This document shows, one piece after another, positions 37,487-50,840 of a DNA stretch of 64,000 nt; position 1 is the stretch's first letter; every line of letters starts with the position of its first letter. Both the position numbers and the translations under genes were made by a program. The notes beneath the pieces were generated by a model that saw nothing but the letters and a program-made list of their open reading frames with translations, was not told where the DNA came from and did not search any database. The stretch is from Brachionus plicatilis (lineage: Eukaryota > Rotifera > Eurotatoria > Ploima > Brachionidae): positions 3,540,651 to 3,604,650 of the forward strand of contig QEOQ01000508.1 in NCBI GenBank assembly GCA_010279815.1, read 5' to 3'.

Positions 37487-39886
37487 TCAAAAACCAATTT
37501 CGAGCTCGGAATACTTTGAGTTTTCCTTTATTAACCAATTTTGCAATGGCTTAAAATATTCAATCAAAGGCCCAGCTGAAATCGTACTAGAATTGGTGAA
37601 AATCTGAAGAGCAATCGACCAGTGCTTACTAGACCCAAGTTCAAGCATTTTTCTTTAAAATTTATAAATTGAAATAAACAAAAAATTAGCATAATATTTT
37701 TTAATACTTCAACTTATTTCCTGCTTTTTTAGATCCATAAAAATCGCAATTATACAGAGGTCCTTCATTTTCAGAATGTTTACAAAGGCTTTTGTAAAGC
37801 TGAAATTGAAGTATGTTGCTCATGAAATAACGTGAATAAGGAATATTAGCAACTATGTGAAATTTAGAACTAGGATCAAATGAGAGTTCGTCTCTGAAAA
37901 CTGGCGCTTGAACTCCTTGGAATTTTTCTCTTTTGAAAAATTTCAACTTAATAAGTCAAAAAATAATTTTATTTATTTTACCTCATTTCCCACCATTTTA
38001 GATTGTAATTAGATTCATTTATATTACCTCTGAACAGTTCCCAACGCCATTTATCAATCAAATAACCGAAAGGCAAGAAGGTAATTTTTTTAAGGGCTAC
38101 CATCATCAAAAAGTTTATCTCTTGCTCTAAATAAGTATTTAAAAAAAATTTTTTTCTTTTTAAAAATAAATAATTTTACCTTTAGAAAGTGATTCAAAAT
38201 CGATTAGGTTAATTTTATTTAAATGCTTGATTGTTTGAACAGACAGAGAAATCGTATCACCGATGGCCTCGTGGAAAGCAGAATTGGCACCAGCTCGAAA
38301 CATGAAAGGTTGATTTTTGTAAGCCATATAATACTGAATATGACCCATTTCATGATGAGCAATGTAGAAATAATCTTCATTTACAGAAGTGCACATTTTA
38401 ATCCTAAAATCATAGCCATTGTAAAAATCAAATGCTGCCGGGTGGCACTGAACGGTACGATCAGAAGGCTTTTCAAAAAGAGATTTACTCCAAAATGATT
38501 TAGTCATTTTAAATAAACCTAATGATTTGAAGAATTTCTCAGATTGTTCAAAAATGTTTTTTATTGTGTAATTTTTTTCTTTTAATATTTTGGTCAGATT
38601 TAATTGATTTACATTCGGATATGGCACAACCAAGTCAAAAATATTATCCCAGCTTTGGGCCCACATGTTTCCTGTTTATTTAAAAAAAAAGATAAAAAAA
38701 TAAATCTTAGAAAAAATCAATTTTTATTCAATTTTTACCTAGCAAATGTGCAGGAATCAAATTTGGATTCAGATTTTGTGGATACTTAGATCCATAGAAA
38801 TTTTTCAGTTTTCTTCTAACATAGCTATGCAATTGTTCATACAATGGCCGTATCTGCTCATAAAGGCTATCGTAGTTGCTTTCAAAATTTTCATCCTCGA
38901 AGTCTTCAATCCATTTTTCACTCAAATCCTTGTACCCATTTTCTCTTGCTGCCTTGTTTCTCATGTCCACAAGTTGAGTAAAAGTTTGTCGCATTTTAGG
39001 TCCTGTGGCATCACGCCACCCTTTCCATGCCCAAAGCAATTTGTCATAATCTCTCGATTCTCTCATTACTTCATCCAATTCTGGTTCCAATGATAGACAC
39101 TCATCTGTTTCATTTTTGCAAACTTTCGAATTGGCATAAATATATTCCAATTTTTTGGACAATTTTGACTCTTTTCTATTAAAAGTGAATGTTAATTAAA
39201 ATAATTAATTTTTTTTTTAATTAATTACAGTTTATCATCTTGATTTTTGAAAGAAATTTCTATGAGATAAGCTTTTTTGGCAAAGTCCAGTTGTCTTTTC
39301 AATTCTTCATTCCAATTTTGATCGATTCTTTGTAATAATTTAGTAATAATTTGATGATTTTTTAATTTTTAATTTTAATTACTCAAATTTTAGAGATTTA
39401 TTTTGAGCTTTTAAAATAAAGCTGTTTGAAATTGCTTCAATTTCAACAAGAATTTGTTGATTTTTTTCATCGAAGTTTGTCATTAAATCATACTTTAAAA
39501 ATTAATTTTATTTGGAATCAAAAATTTTTTTTTGTTACCAAAGCATATGAATGTTTTTGACTTATTAAAGAGTAAGCTCTGTTGTAGAAATCTATGAAAG
39601 ATTGGGCACACTTTTGAGATACTTTGCATTTTGAATCAATTTCTAAAAATTTTTGAATTGGTTTATATATTTATTTTGAAAATTTTGTGCTTACCAAAAT
39701 TTTCCAAATCTTTGATTAGTTTTTCAAAATGGGATTTTTTCAAATTGTGACAATTGTGCTTACATAGTCCTTGGATTTGGATTTTTTTATTCAAAAAATA
39801 GATCATCATTTAAAAAATTTACTTGATTCTGTCTTATTCACTATAACTAACCATAAAATAAAAGAGTAAGCCAAAAATTGCCACAT
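37487..39886 (-). CDS. ACE-like M2 peptidase 2 (intact zinc site)
   Basis: Multi-exon gene from ATG 39884-39886 to TGA 37487-37489. MWQFLAYSFILWLVIVNKTES is a probable signal peptide. Early exons encode the helical lid (CKVSQKCAQSFIDFYNRAYS). The central exons carry [68 protein letters not shown] and the C-terminal [14 protein letters not shown]...YFKPLQNWL. HEMGH plus the downstream Glu of EAIGD form the M2 zinc site. It is expected to be a secreted single-domain dipeptidyl carboxypeptidase acting on small peptides, and no C-terminal membrane anchor was seen. About 510 bp (38617-39126), intron included, is nearly identical to ACE-1. Confidence 0.9.
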
Positions 39887-41542
39887 TTGAAGAAATTAAA
39901 ATTTAGAAAAAATTCGACAGCTTAACTAATATTTATACATCAAAACATTTAGAATAGCACGAGCAACTTTTTTTTTAAAGAAAATAACTTAGCATAGTGA
40001 ATGAAGTTTTGAATTTTCGAAGCTATGAGATTCAAGAAAAGATTTAAATTTATTGTTCAAAATTGAAGAAAAGCTAATATTTTAAACTTATAAACTTTTA
40101 AAAAAATTTATAATTTTAATACATATTTGAATATTTTGTTCTTTAGAAAAGCTAGAAAATAAAATGACTGAATTTTAATTGTTCAGCTTTTTTTTTTTAA
40201 TTGAATCGGTCAAAAACTACCAATTGATCTAAAATCAGTTTATTTCCAGCTTAAAAAATTGCCTAAAAAAATTTTCTGTCCAAAGGATATCTCAAAAAAA
40301 TAAAAATTCTGTTTAATATATTTATTCTTTCTTATGGTCTGAGATTTTTTAAGGTTTTTTCAAATGCTTTCAATGGCTAAGCAATATTTAAGAAAAAAAA
40401 ATTTCTTTTTATTCACTTTGACTCTAAATGCTGAATTAAAAATCTTTCATTTTTATCTACATAAAAAACAGACTGTTTTAGACTTGAAAATAATTGCGAT
40501 GAAAAAGATGCATTAAGCTCTGTGTCAGATGGTAGCAGTCGCTCAAAGAGATAAATTCCAAATATCATATCTAGATCCTTGCACCTATCATCTAATTTAT
40601 TTGGCATGGACCTCTATGAGGCTGATGCATTTATATTTATCATTTTTGCTTGAATTACATCCATCTCATATTAAGGGAATAGGGCAGCAGTATTTTTTAA
40701 TTTTATTTTATCATTCGTTTTTTTTTAATTCGTAATAAGTCTTAATTTATTGTGATAAATTTTTTGATGAAGCGTCTAACAGGTGATCGAAATACAACCT
40801 AAGTCTTAAAGCATAATAAATGAATAAATATATTCGGACCATGGCACTGTTGCCCAGTACTAGTTAAATAAAAGTGAACATTCATTTTATACATATTGTT
40901 CTTTCTTTAAAGATGCAAGATTTTTTATTAATTGAAGTCTGACAGGCCTTAAATCAACGTTTAAAGTTTCAATGTAAATCAACAAGATTTTTTTTATGTA
41001 GAATGATTTCAATTTCATTTAAATTAATCAAAATAATTTTAAAAAAGAATAAAAAATAAATTTTTCTATCATTAATTGAAAAAAATTTTAAATTAAAAAA
41101 TTAAATTTTTGTTGCTCACATTTTTCAGCTCAAATTTAAGTAATTTCTAAACTGATCTTTGGATCTCAGAAAAATTTATTAATTTGAATAGAAATATTTG
41201 GACATTTTTCACCAATTTTCAACTTTGCCATCGGTTCAGTCAAATTGTAACTTTTTCCAAAATTAAAATTCTAATCGCAAAAATTTAATAATTAAAATAT
41301 TTAAACTTATTAAAACTTTATTAATATCAAACAGAAAGCCCGTAGGAGATATTCTAGCATTTTATTAGGAAGATACTACGTACAGATAAAATATCTTTCT
41401 GTAGCAATGTCTTGTGAAAGATAATTATCTGAAAATTAAATTATCTTCAGAAAGATAAAATATCTGTTAAATAATAATTAAGCTAGAAAAAGATAAATTT
41501 AAAAATTTACATGTGTGAAAAATTTTATTATTAATTTAAATA

Positions 41543-41693
41543 ATAACGTAATCATCCGAACTAAGTGACATGTCTTTAAAATAGAGTACTCTTTTTTAGT
41601 GACACACTGTTATAAGATGTAAAAGGTTCTATAGTGACATGTCACTAAAAAATTCAATGACATGTCAGTAAATTCGGATAATTACGTTAATTA
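41543..41693. mobile_element. Small MITE, about 150 bp
   Basis: The left arm TAACGTAATCATCCGAACTA then GTGACATGTC is inverted at the right as GACATGTCAGTAAATTCGGA then TAATTACGTTA. Nested TGACATGTCA copies lie between them (GTGACATGTCAC near 41634). It is non-coding and no target duplication was assigned. Confidence 0.6.
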
Positions 41694-41975
41694 GAAAAAA
41701 ATACAAATTGCAAATTTAATTACTTGTGCAAAGCTTAAATAACCAAGATTTTTTGAAATTTCGAAATTCAGCTTCGAATTCTTCAAATGTTGCAATTTTT
41801 TCGCCTAACTTGATCTGTGACATTTTCGATAGTTGAAAATAAGTGTCAAGCTTGCAGTATTTTATATACTGGTTAATCATTTTTTATAATAAATATATTT
41901 TAAGAGTACTTCATAGTGATTAATATATTTTATTATTATCTTATTTTTTTACATTTTTATTTAAAATTTTTTTAA

Positions 41976-42020
41976 GTCTGAAGGAGCTTAAGCTCGGCAC
42001 AGATAAAACAAATAAATAAA
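41976..42020 (+). repeat. Retroelement 3'-tail-like repeat (GAAGGAGCTTAAGCTCGG)
   Basis: TCTGAAGGAGCTTAAGCTCG is followed by CACAGATAAAACAAATAAAT, an A-rich tail. Copies of the core occur at 4634-4672 and 63848-63877 on the other strand. It directly abuts the pogo element that begins at 42028. Confidence 0.4.
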
Positions 42021-42027
42021 TTAAATA

Positions 42028-43183
42028 CAGTCGAGTCTTGTTATTACGATGCTGATTAATACGATATTCGCTTTATAACGATATTTTTTATCATAATTTA
42101 CATTCCCTTATAACATAACTACATGTTAAATTTCTTTATTAATACGATGTTTCTTTAATACGATATCTAATTAATACGATAGGTTTATTAAGAAAAAAAC
42201 AAACAAATCAGTGCTAATTGATCGTTTTTAATACGATATTGATCTTTTAAACAAAAAATAGAAGACCAATGAAATTCAGTTATTATTAAATATAATTAAA
42301 TATTAATGTTAATTTAATTGCTTGTGTGTATATAAAGGTAAATTTACATATATACATTTGTAAACAAAAAATGTCCACTCAAATTAAAAGAAAATCTTTG
42401 TCATTAGAAGAAAAACTTGAAATTTCGAATGATTTTAATAAAAATAATCTCACTGTCATAGAACTTGTGAAAAAATATAATAGACCTCAGAGTACTGTTT
42501 CTTCTATACTTAAGGCAGAGAATCGAGAAAAGATAAAAAACTTTTATGAAAATAATTTAATCATTCCTAGCTTTAAAAAAATGAGGGGTTCTAATTATGT
42601 AAAAATTGAAGAGGCCCTTGATCACTGATTCAAATCAGTTTTGGCATATAAAAATATTACTCTTAACGGTCCTTTGATTCAAGCCCAGGCTATTAAATAT
42701 GCAACTATGTTAAATCAAACTGATTTTAAAGCTAGCAATGGATGGTTAAACGGGTTTAAATAAAGGCATAATATTACCTTTAAAACTATTGTTGGGGAAG
42801 CTGGGTTTAGTGGATCCCACTACAATTGAAAATTGGCTAAAAGTTCTTCCCGAGTTAATCAAAGGGTACAGTTTAAATAATATTTTCAATGTTGATGAAA
42901 CAGCTCTATTCTTTAAGGCTTTACCTGATAAAACTATGTATTTTTCTGGTTTACAAAATGGATCAATTTTGTAGCGTCGATCATTCTTTTCAAAGTAAAA
43001 TTGATAAATATTTTTCTTTTTAATATATTTATTATTTTTAAATAAACAATAATTCCTTAAAAAAAATTTATTTCCATTTTTTTTCTTCCCATCCTTTAAC
43101 ATGCAAAATTGATTAATACGATATTGGTTAATACGATGCCCATTTTTTCCGCCCAAACACATCGTATTATCAAGACTCGACTG
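42028..43183 (+). mobile_element. pogo/Tigger-type DNA transposon, decayed
   Basis: The 1156-bp element is flanked by TA on both sides (42026-42027 and 43184-43185). The termini CAGTCGAGTCTTG and CAAGACTCGACTG are perfect inverted repeats, followed by several subterminal AATACGATA motifs. The interior encodes pieces of a CENP-B/pogo-type transposase. The centre of the catalytic domain is deleted, which explains the short length. Confidence 0.85.
42371..42973 (+). pseudogene. pogo-type transposase pseudogene
   Basis: From ATG 42371 the frame MSTQIKRKSLSLEEKLEIS is the psq-type helix-turn-helix (residues 5-55). It is followed by the CENP-B HTH, which is interrupted by a TGA at 42626 (most likely once a Trp codon) and then continues FKSVLAYKNITLNGPLIQAQ to NGWLNGF. 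After a frameshift near 42760 the start of DDE_1 appears at about 42792-42973, with VDPTTIENWLKVLPELIKGY and NIFNVDETALFFKALPDKT, holding the first catalytic Asp. Sequence after it is missing. At least one stop, one frameshift and a large deletion make it inactive. Confidence 0.8.
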
Positions 43184-44406
43184 TAAATAAAAATTTTGAG
43201 TCAATAAATAATAATTATCAATTATCCAACGTCTTTGTGTAGTTTTTTACTTAACTATTGACGAAATCTCTTTCCACTGATTTAAAACACATAATTCCTA
43301 AACCTTTATCTTATACAATGGTGATTTGATAACAGTATTTTACGTAAATTAACGTAGATCCGAAAAGTAAAAAAGTGGTATTTTACGAAAAATAAGGTAA
43401 ATTTTCAGGATTTTGAGATAATTTTGGTAAAATTTGGTAAAATTCAAAACGACCAATTCAAAATGTTATTGAAAAAATGTTATTGAAAAAATGTTATTGA
43501 AAAAATTTTTTGAAAAAATGTCTTTTTTTTCCAAAAATCGAAAATTTAAGAAAGCTTTTTTTATAGCAATTTAAAAATAACTATTTTTTTGACCAATTTA
43601 TTGAAAAAAAAAACTGTCTTACAGTACTGATTTGTTCCTATGGTTTTACCAAAATTTACGCGAATTTACCAAAATTTTAGTAAATTTACGGGAATTCCGG
43701 TAATTTTACGTAAAATCGCAAAAGTGAAAAAGAGTAAATTTACCGGAAATCCCGTAAATTTACCAGAATTTAACGGATTTTAGGTAAAATTTCGTAAAAA
43801 CGAGAAGGGCCAAAAAAATCCAAATTTTTGCAATATTTTCACTTTTTTTAGTTTTTTTTCAAAATTAATAAAAATTTTTAAATAAAAAAAAAAGTATTTT
43901 TTTACGCAAATTTTCGTAAATATCAGCTTTACAATAAATAATAAGTATCTTTACTAAGTTTGTTCTTCAAGAAAATAAATTATTTGAAAATTTTTTATGT
44001 CTTAAATTACGATAATTATCTGTTCTAAGACTTAGCTACATGAAGATAAAATATATTTCCATAGTTGTTCTCATCTTATTATTATAATTATTTATTTAGT
44101 TAAGATTTCCAAGATGATGAGAATAAAATATAAAGAAAAAAAAGAAAAATCCATATTTATTCTTAAAATTTAGAATAACAATTAGTAGTTCAAAGCATAT
44201 CTTCTATATAAGAAATTATTAATTTCCAATGCTGATTTGATACTTTTATGTTTTTTGGAACCGTATTACCTGTGGATTTTATCAAAATCAGAATCATTAG
44301 TAAATTTTGAATTATAAATTAAAAAATAAAATAAATATTTGATAATTCTATTTGTTTAGTTGGAAAAAAAACTAATGTAAAATGATGGAATTGTTTTCAA
44401 CAAATA
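43184..44406. other. Intergenic interval between the pogo element and IPO9
   Basis: It contains repeats built of TTTACGTAAATTT, AATTTACC and GGTAAATTTACC blocks (43320-43930), with a TGATTTGATA-type start at 43323 and another near 44231. These resemble the ends of the foldback element in the ACE-1 intron. A run GAAAAAATGTTATTGAAAAA is tandemly repeated near 43470-43510. No gene seen. Confidence 0.5.
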
Positions 44407-47400
44407 TTAGACATTGGTCACACCGATTTCTTTTAAAAAATCTTTCTCAATCGCATTGTGATGCTCACTGAACAGTTTGTAACAAGGATGCTGTGAGAGT
44501 GTCTTTAAAAAGTTACTTAAAAATTCCTTTCAAAATAAATCTTTAGAAATTTCAAATTATCTTGAGAGAATAATTTACCAATAAATCAATTTTCATCAAA
44601 GGATCCTCAAGTGCCTCCGGGTCATCTTCTAAATCATCTCTTTCAAAAGCGTCCTCAAACACTAGTTCAAAAAGAATAAACAATTTTAAATCTAAAATTA
44701 AATTTAGCCATACGATCATATTTGTTAAGATAATTGTACAAATTTTCGGCTGGTTCTTCACTTTGATCGATATCGATGTCTTCCTAACAAAATTTATTTA
44801 TTTTTCTAAGTGAAGAATTAAAAAAAAAATTTACTTTATTTTCATTTTCGTCTTCCTCTTCATCCTCATCATCACTCTCTTCTTCTTCATAATCACCATT
44901 AAGATCCTTTTTTTCTTCTAACAATCCATGTGTTTCATTAATGAGAAGCTTGTATATTTTGACAAGTAATGGAACTTGAGTATAAAGCTCCTTATCTTTA
45001 TTTTTTTCAAAATTATTCTTAAAAGATTGTGATTTAAAAAAATACCAGTTTTTGATTTTGATCTTGTTTTAATTCCTTCAGCTGGATTTATAATCCTATC
45101 TCCGCGAACAAAAATGTTATGAAATCTGCTGTCATCAGTTGTAATCGCATGCTCCAACAACTTGGCCAGAGCCAAAATGCTTACTTTCGAATCATATGGT
45201 CCGACAAATAAATTCTGCTTTGAGACCCACTCTGTCATAAAAAATTCCAATACAGGCTTTCCAGTTGGTCCAGGCAAGCCAGACAAAAAGGTCAATACAT
45301 CGTCCATTCTTGAATGAATCAATTGAGCAAAGACCATAACCAAACTCTGCTGAACCAAAAGAACATCGGATGCCTGCATTTTGCTAAGCACAGCCTTCAA
45401 AATCAGATCCAAATTTTCTCCAAGAATATTAGCAGTGTTTTTGATTAATGTTGTAATAAATTTTCCAATAAAAGAACAACTATTTTCACTTGTCTTGGGA
45501 TCCAGCATGTGGTTGAGAACCATTACAATAAAATGCAATCCACTCATTCCTTTGTCGTCTTTCCAGTTGACTATTTGATCAGGTGATTTAGATACATAAG
45601 CTCGCAGACATTCTCCACCACTCTAAAAATTAAAAAATTTATTCCTCTTTTGACTAGAAGAAGATAGCGCACTTTACTTGTAACACTGCTGTATCTTCAC
45701 TTTTAACACAAATGTTAATTATTTGAATAAAAGCATTCATAACATAATTTGATAGAGGCACTTGGGTCGATGAACGTATTACCATGGTAATCAAATCAAT
45801 GGTCGACTTTTAGAAATTCTAAAAATTAAAAAAAAAATTAAATTAGTTAAAATTTTTACAGTCAAAAGGCCGGAAAAATTTGTGTCATCTGATTTTGGTG
45901 AAAGACTCGAGTTTAGAATACTGATTAGGGTAGGCATCAGTCGCTCCTCAATTCTTTGGTTAGTGTACTTATTTTTTATCAGTATTTTAATTATGTCAGT
46001 AATTATGGAATTGACCAGAGGATCTTAAATTAAAGTTTAGTTTTTTAATCAAACTGATGATTTTTTAACACAAAAAAATACCACTAGTGTTTTTTAAAAA
46101 TAATGCAATTGCCAGCGGAGATATTTTTGCCTCAATAGTTCCCAGAAATTCTTCATCGATAGCTAACACTGAAGTTAAAGTCTCCATCGAAAGCGTACCA
46201 ATTTGGTTTGTTGAATTATGAGTAATCATATTAAAAAGGCCTTCGGTAATTTGTGGCAAATGTGGCACCAGTAGATGTTGTTGGTTTTCACTTGAAAGCT
46301 CGCTCGAAAAACTATCAAAAAATTACTAATAGATTTTTTCTAGTGTTTTTCAAAATTATAAGTCCAAGTTAAGTCATTTAACTTGAATTTGACTTTTAAT
46401 TTTATTCATAAAAAAGTGAACAGTGCTTTTATTTAACATGGTTCTTAAAAAAATGTGTAATTTTACGTAATCTAACGTAAACTTATAAATTTATACCAGA
46501 CTTGTTCGCAAGTCAAAAATTTAAGTCATTTTTGGTGAAGTCAATGACTTAAGATATATTTTTTAAAATCAAGTCATTTGGCTTGACTGAAGAATGTTTT
46601 TTTTAAAATAAGTAAAAAAAACATAGCCTTAAATTTATACATCTTAATAAATTCATAATAAAACTTACTCTACTTGGCATTGTGAAATTTTTGTACAAAA
46701 ATTACAGTACAAAAAGTAAAAATGTTATATTTTTTTTTTATTGTGAAAAAATGGTTCTGTAAAAAGTACAATATTGTTAAAATTTGTACAAACAAATTCT
46801 AGGCTCTGCAAAAACTCTGCAATTTATTGCAAATTTTAATCAAATATTTTTTGATGGTGTGCATTATAAAAAAAAATTGCAGTGTTTTTAGTGTTTAAAT
46901 TTTAAAATAAAAATTATCTTAAATTCAAAAATTCAATTCAAAATTTAAAAGACAACTCAATTAACCTTAAAAAGAATTCTTAAGTCCGTGACTTGACTTT
47001 GACTTTATGAATTACGCAAAGGTCTAATTTATACTTATGATATCACATTCTTACAGACAAAATCGAATGCAGATTTACATCAAATTAAGAAAAATTAAAT
47101 AAATTTTTGTAGGACCTGGTTGGCCATTTTTTTCAATTTTTTAATGAATTTTTATTTTTTTTTGAATTCCTAATTATTTCTTGCAAAAACTTCTAATTTT
47201 TTAAATTATTTGTTGTAAATTTTGATAAATTTTGGTAAGAATGTAAAAGCTTTTGTAAGAAAACGTAATATTAATTTAGATTGTTAAGATTTGACAATTT
47301 TAAATTATTAATTTTTAAACTAAAATGCTTTTGAATTTCTTCTTGATATTAAATAATTTACAGATTCATTTCACACTTAAAGTCTTTCCAAGAAATTGAG

Positions 47401-50400
47401 AATATTTTTTTTTAATGTGATCTAGCTCTAAAATTAAGACAATTTCCTATTTACCTTTACTTAAAAAGTGTGAAAAGCATTCCAAATATGCTTTCAATTC
47501 AATTTACCAGAATTGAAGCTGCAGAAACACAAAAAATTGATTTTAGATAAGCTTTTTATACCATTAACCTGTATTCATAGAGCAAGTTTTTAACAGCTTT
47601 CACTTACGGCGGAAAGTCTATCATTTTGTCTTTCTCTTACCCTGCACATCAAATTCATCTTGACCACATGGACGATTTAATAATAGCACATTCAAGGAAG
47701 GAAAAAATCTAAAACTTCTCCGGCAAAGCTTGAGAGTTCAGAATGGTCTTTATGAAGAGAAAGTCCAAATAAATAAAAGCATTGCATTTTAAAAACATAA
47801 AAATTAAGGATTTAAGTACCAAAATATTGCCTTCATGGCTGAGATTCTTATAATTGGGTTTTGATTTTCTTGAATGGCTGAACCACTTGCCTTGATTAGT
47901 CTTTTATAAAAGTATGATATAAATTTTGAATTAGTATTCAAAAAAATTAAAATTTACGTCTCAAGTGTTTGTGGGTTTAAAAGCTTTGGAAACTTGCTGG
48001 CAGTGAATAATGCTCTACCAACCAAAAATGGAAAGTCTAAAAATCATTTTGTGATGATACTAGGTTTAATAACAAAAAGAATTAACTTACTTGACTCATG
48101 TAGACATGATATCACAAATTCATTGATGAAACCTGTTAGATTAAATTCTAGTTTATTCACCTTTATCAACTCTTCAAAAACTGGTTTCATGCATGAGACA
48201 GCTAGAAGACAAGACTCGTATATTTTCCACCAATTGTTATCATTATTTTGGCGGAGTTTTTGTGCATCCTCCATAAGTCTCTCGATTGTTTTGTTCATTG
48301 CATTAGCAGTGTCCAATTTAAAGTCAGATGATATGTTCTTAATAAAATTTTGTATAATAATTTTAAATTATTATTTTAAAAAATTTAAAAAAAAAAGTTA
48401 AGACTTGTACTTGTTTTGAGAATAGAATTTAAATATATAAAAAAAATTATAAGCCTTGAATTTTTTTATTCAGGAAAAAATAAAATTTTTTGTTTAATTT
48501 CCTTTTCAATGTTAATATTGAAACATGATTTTCTAAACAATTCACATATTTGCCATATTCTTTTTAAGTGAATTTATTAATAAAAAATAAAAAAATTTTA
48601 GAAATAAATTAAACAAATTAAAAAAAATAAAAAATATATAAAAATATAAAATAAATAAAGATATAAAAAATTTTATGACTTGTTTTTTTTTTAATTTTTG
48701 AAACAAGTTATGACTTGTTATTTTTAAAAAATAAATTTTCAAGTCCAAGTCATAATTTGACTTGTTTCGGACTTGTTAAGACTTTTTTTCCTGACTTTTA
48801 TACTGTTTGATTTTTTTGTTTTCTAATTTTTACGCCATCTTGAAAGTAATAATCAATTTTTAATGCTCAAACAGATCAAATCAATCTTAAACTATTAAAT
48901 AATTTTCAAATTGCAACTATTACCTTTAATTTAAAAAAATTTTGATAAAATTAAATTTCACTAGTTTATAAATAATAGAAATTTTCTTTATCACAAAAAT
49001 ATATTATTATTGTAGAACAAAATTTAATGAAAAATTTATTATTTTATGCGATTTCTAGCTTTTCGGTAAATTTATAAAAATTAATAAAAATTTAGCTATG
49101 GTAGCAGCAGAGTGTGAAAAAAAATTTTTTTAAATTTATAATTACTTCGATTAGTTCTTGTGCAGATATTCTAACTGAATACGAGTAAGATTCTTCATCT
49201 TCATCTTGAACATATTGTTCAGGATTTGATGCCCAATTCTCAATCTTAAAAAAATAAACAATATTATACCTGCTTGCCTTTTTTTTAAGATGTTACTTGT
49301 TCATCACTTATCTGCATGTACAAAATGGTATAATAACATAACTCATCAATTGCTTTTTTCACTGTATCTTTATATTTTTTCTTGTCTTTCAATATGAGAA
49401 TAAACTCAAACAGTTGATAAGCCAAATTTTCAAATGAACTTTTTTCTTCTAAATAAATAAGATTACCTGTGGCAAATTTTTAATTTTTAATTTTAGCAGA
49501 TTACCATCATCAATCAAATCTGTCGAGTTACTATTAACTATTTTTTGCACAAATAAGTGGGAAGATTGGACCAGACAGTTCCAAATTTGAGCTAAAATTT
49601 CATTGATGAAAGTTGCAAGTTTTTTAGAAAATGATTTAAAAAGAATTGTAAAAGCCTTTAGAATAAGTGATAGCCATAAAATCAATAAAAATTAAATCTA
49701 AATTTTACTTTAAGAATTTCTTTTTTTAGAGAAAAGTCAATTAAGCTGGCAGACTCTGATGGGTTAAGGGAAATGACTTTTAGCATTGCATAAACGTAAT
49801 CTGGAATAAAGCGATATAAATATTTTTTTCCAGCATTCTGTTGAAAAAAAAATTAAAAAAAAATTTTCAATTTTAGCAAAAAATTATACTGGATCATATT
49901 CGGACATATCTGCTATTACTTCGACAACTGAACTGAATATTTCGATGGCTCTTTTTCTCAAGTGAATCGAGTAATTTTGAGGATCAATAAAAATTTTGTA
50001 GATCTGTGGCAAAATAGCTGGAGCTACTTGTGGCATTTGCAAATCAGTGACTTCAGGTACTAGTTCTGCCAAAGTCTCTATAGAACCATGCACAACACTC
50101 ATGTCAATTTGGGACGGATTTGCCTCATCAAATGAGCCATTTAGACCACGTAGTAAGATATCAAACAGTTCTGGCCACAATTCAGGCCAATCCCAGCTAG
50201 CAATAGTGGCTACCACATAAGCTACTGAGCCTCTTATTTTGCTTGTTTGATCCTTTAACCCAAGAGGAAGTATTTTTCTTATTTTAGATTTTATTTCAGC
50301 ATCAATCTCAGGTTCTTTAAATTTTTCTGAATTTTGACTCCAATGTACCTCAACAAATTGTTTGAATAAAACACCGGACATTTGGCGAATAGAAAATTCG

Positions 50401-50625
50401 CATGATTGGTCTAACAGAATACTTACCAAAACCAAGGAATACTCTTTAGTAAATTAAATTATTAAAATAAAAAACTTTATTATTTGTTGTTAAATAACCT
50501 TTTCTTATTTGCAAAACATTTAATTGCTGCTGAGCTTGGTCAATCAATGTTTTATCGGATGACAAAGCTTGATTTAAAGTTTGGAAAATTACATGGGCAA
50601 ATTCTTTGTCGATTTCAGTATTCAT
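44407..50625 (-). CDS. IPO9: Importin-9 (karyopherin beta family)
   Basis: Large multi-exon gene from ATG 50623-50625 to TAA 44407-44409. Exon translations follow human IPO9 in order. Near the N-terminus: SVILxK-type LFKQFVEVHWSQNSEKF, VRGSVAYVVATIASWDWPE and LQMPQVAPAILPQIYKIF. In the middle: NWWKIYESCLLAVSCMKPV and FPFLVGRALFTASKF. Late: MLDPKTSENSCSFIGKFI, FLSGLPGPTGKPVLEF, EGIKTRSKSK, an acidic stretch, DDLEDDPEALEDPLMKIDLL and the C-terminal QHPCYKLFSEHHNAIEKDF. It is a HEAT-repeat transport receptor that imports core histones, ribosomal proteins and actin with RanGTP. Two long introns (about 46320-47400 and 48420-49150) contain repeats. Some short internal exons were not placed individually. 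Confidence 0.92.
46320..47400. repeat. Repeat-rich IPO9 intron
   Basis: It contains AAGTCCAAGTTAAGTCATTT-type motifs at both ends (46360-46400 and 46980-47010, partly inverted), a GGCATTGTGAAATTTTTGTA segment (46675) resembling 59571, and a TAGGCTCTGCAAAAACTCTG segment (46799) repeated at 63761. It looks like several nested or adjoining degraded elements. Confidence 0.45.
48640..48800. repeat. Inverted AAGTC/GACTT motif cluster in an IPO9 intron
   Basis: ATGACTTGTT, AAACAAGTTATGACTTG, TCAAGTCCAAGTCATAATT, TTGACTTGTTTCGGACTTG and TTAAGACTTTTT form a dense cluster of short inverted and direct AAGTC motifs. It is related to the foldback at 24771-24887. Confidence 0.4.
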
Positions 50626-50840
50626 TTTTTTTAAATTACCTAAGAGACAAAATTAAAGGGTATTAGTTTTCATTCAAGCACATGCGATTTTTTTTTCATC
50701 CTTAGAAATTATTTATGAATTTTTTTTTAAATGTAAATGTTAAATTCGTTTTGAAATTTAAATTAAAAAAAAAAACTGAAAAATAATAATAGATTCAAAA
50801 GTTCCCAGAGAAGATTTGTTCCACGAAAAAATTCCTTATA

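Larger units (their letters stand above)
39887..42027. other. Intergenic interval between ACE-2 and the pogo element
   Basis: It contains a MITE (41543-41693), a retroelement-like tail (41976-42020), and a minus-strand frame at 40413-40607 (KDLDMIFGIYLFERLLPSD...) that I cannot assign and regard as possible transposon debris. Sequence near 40770-40835 (TGATCGAAATACAACC, then AATAAATGAATAAAT) also looks like a retroelement end. No confident gene. Confidence 0.5.

Noticed and set aside
34323..39093. A 115-codon plus-strand frame present at both 34323-34670 and 38746-39093
   Set aside because: It is the antisense shadow of the M2 peptidase exon; its apparent conservation comes from the near identity of the ACE-1/ACE-2 tract.
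40413..40607. 64-codon minus-strand frame
   Set aside because: It reads like protein but has no recognisable family and no partner exons; possibly transposon debris, not called as a gene.
47994..48401. 135-codon plus-strand frame
   Set aside because: It lies antisense to an IPO9 exon (NWWKIYESCLLAV...), which has clear family similarity on the minus strand.
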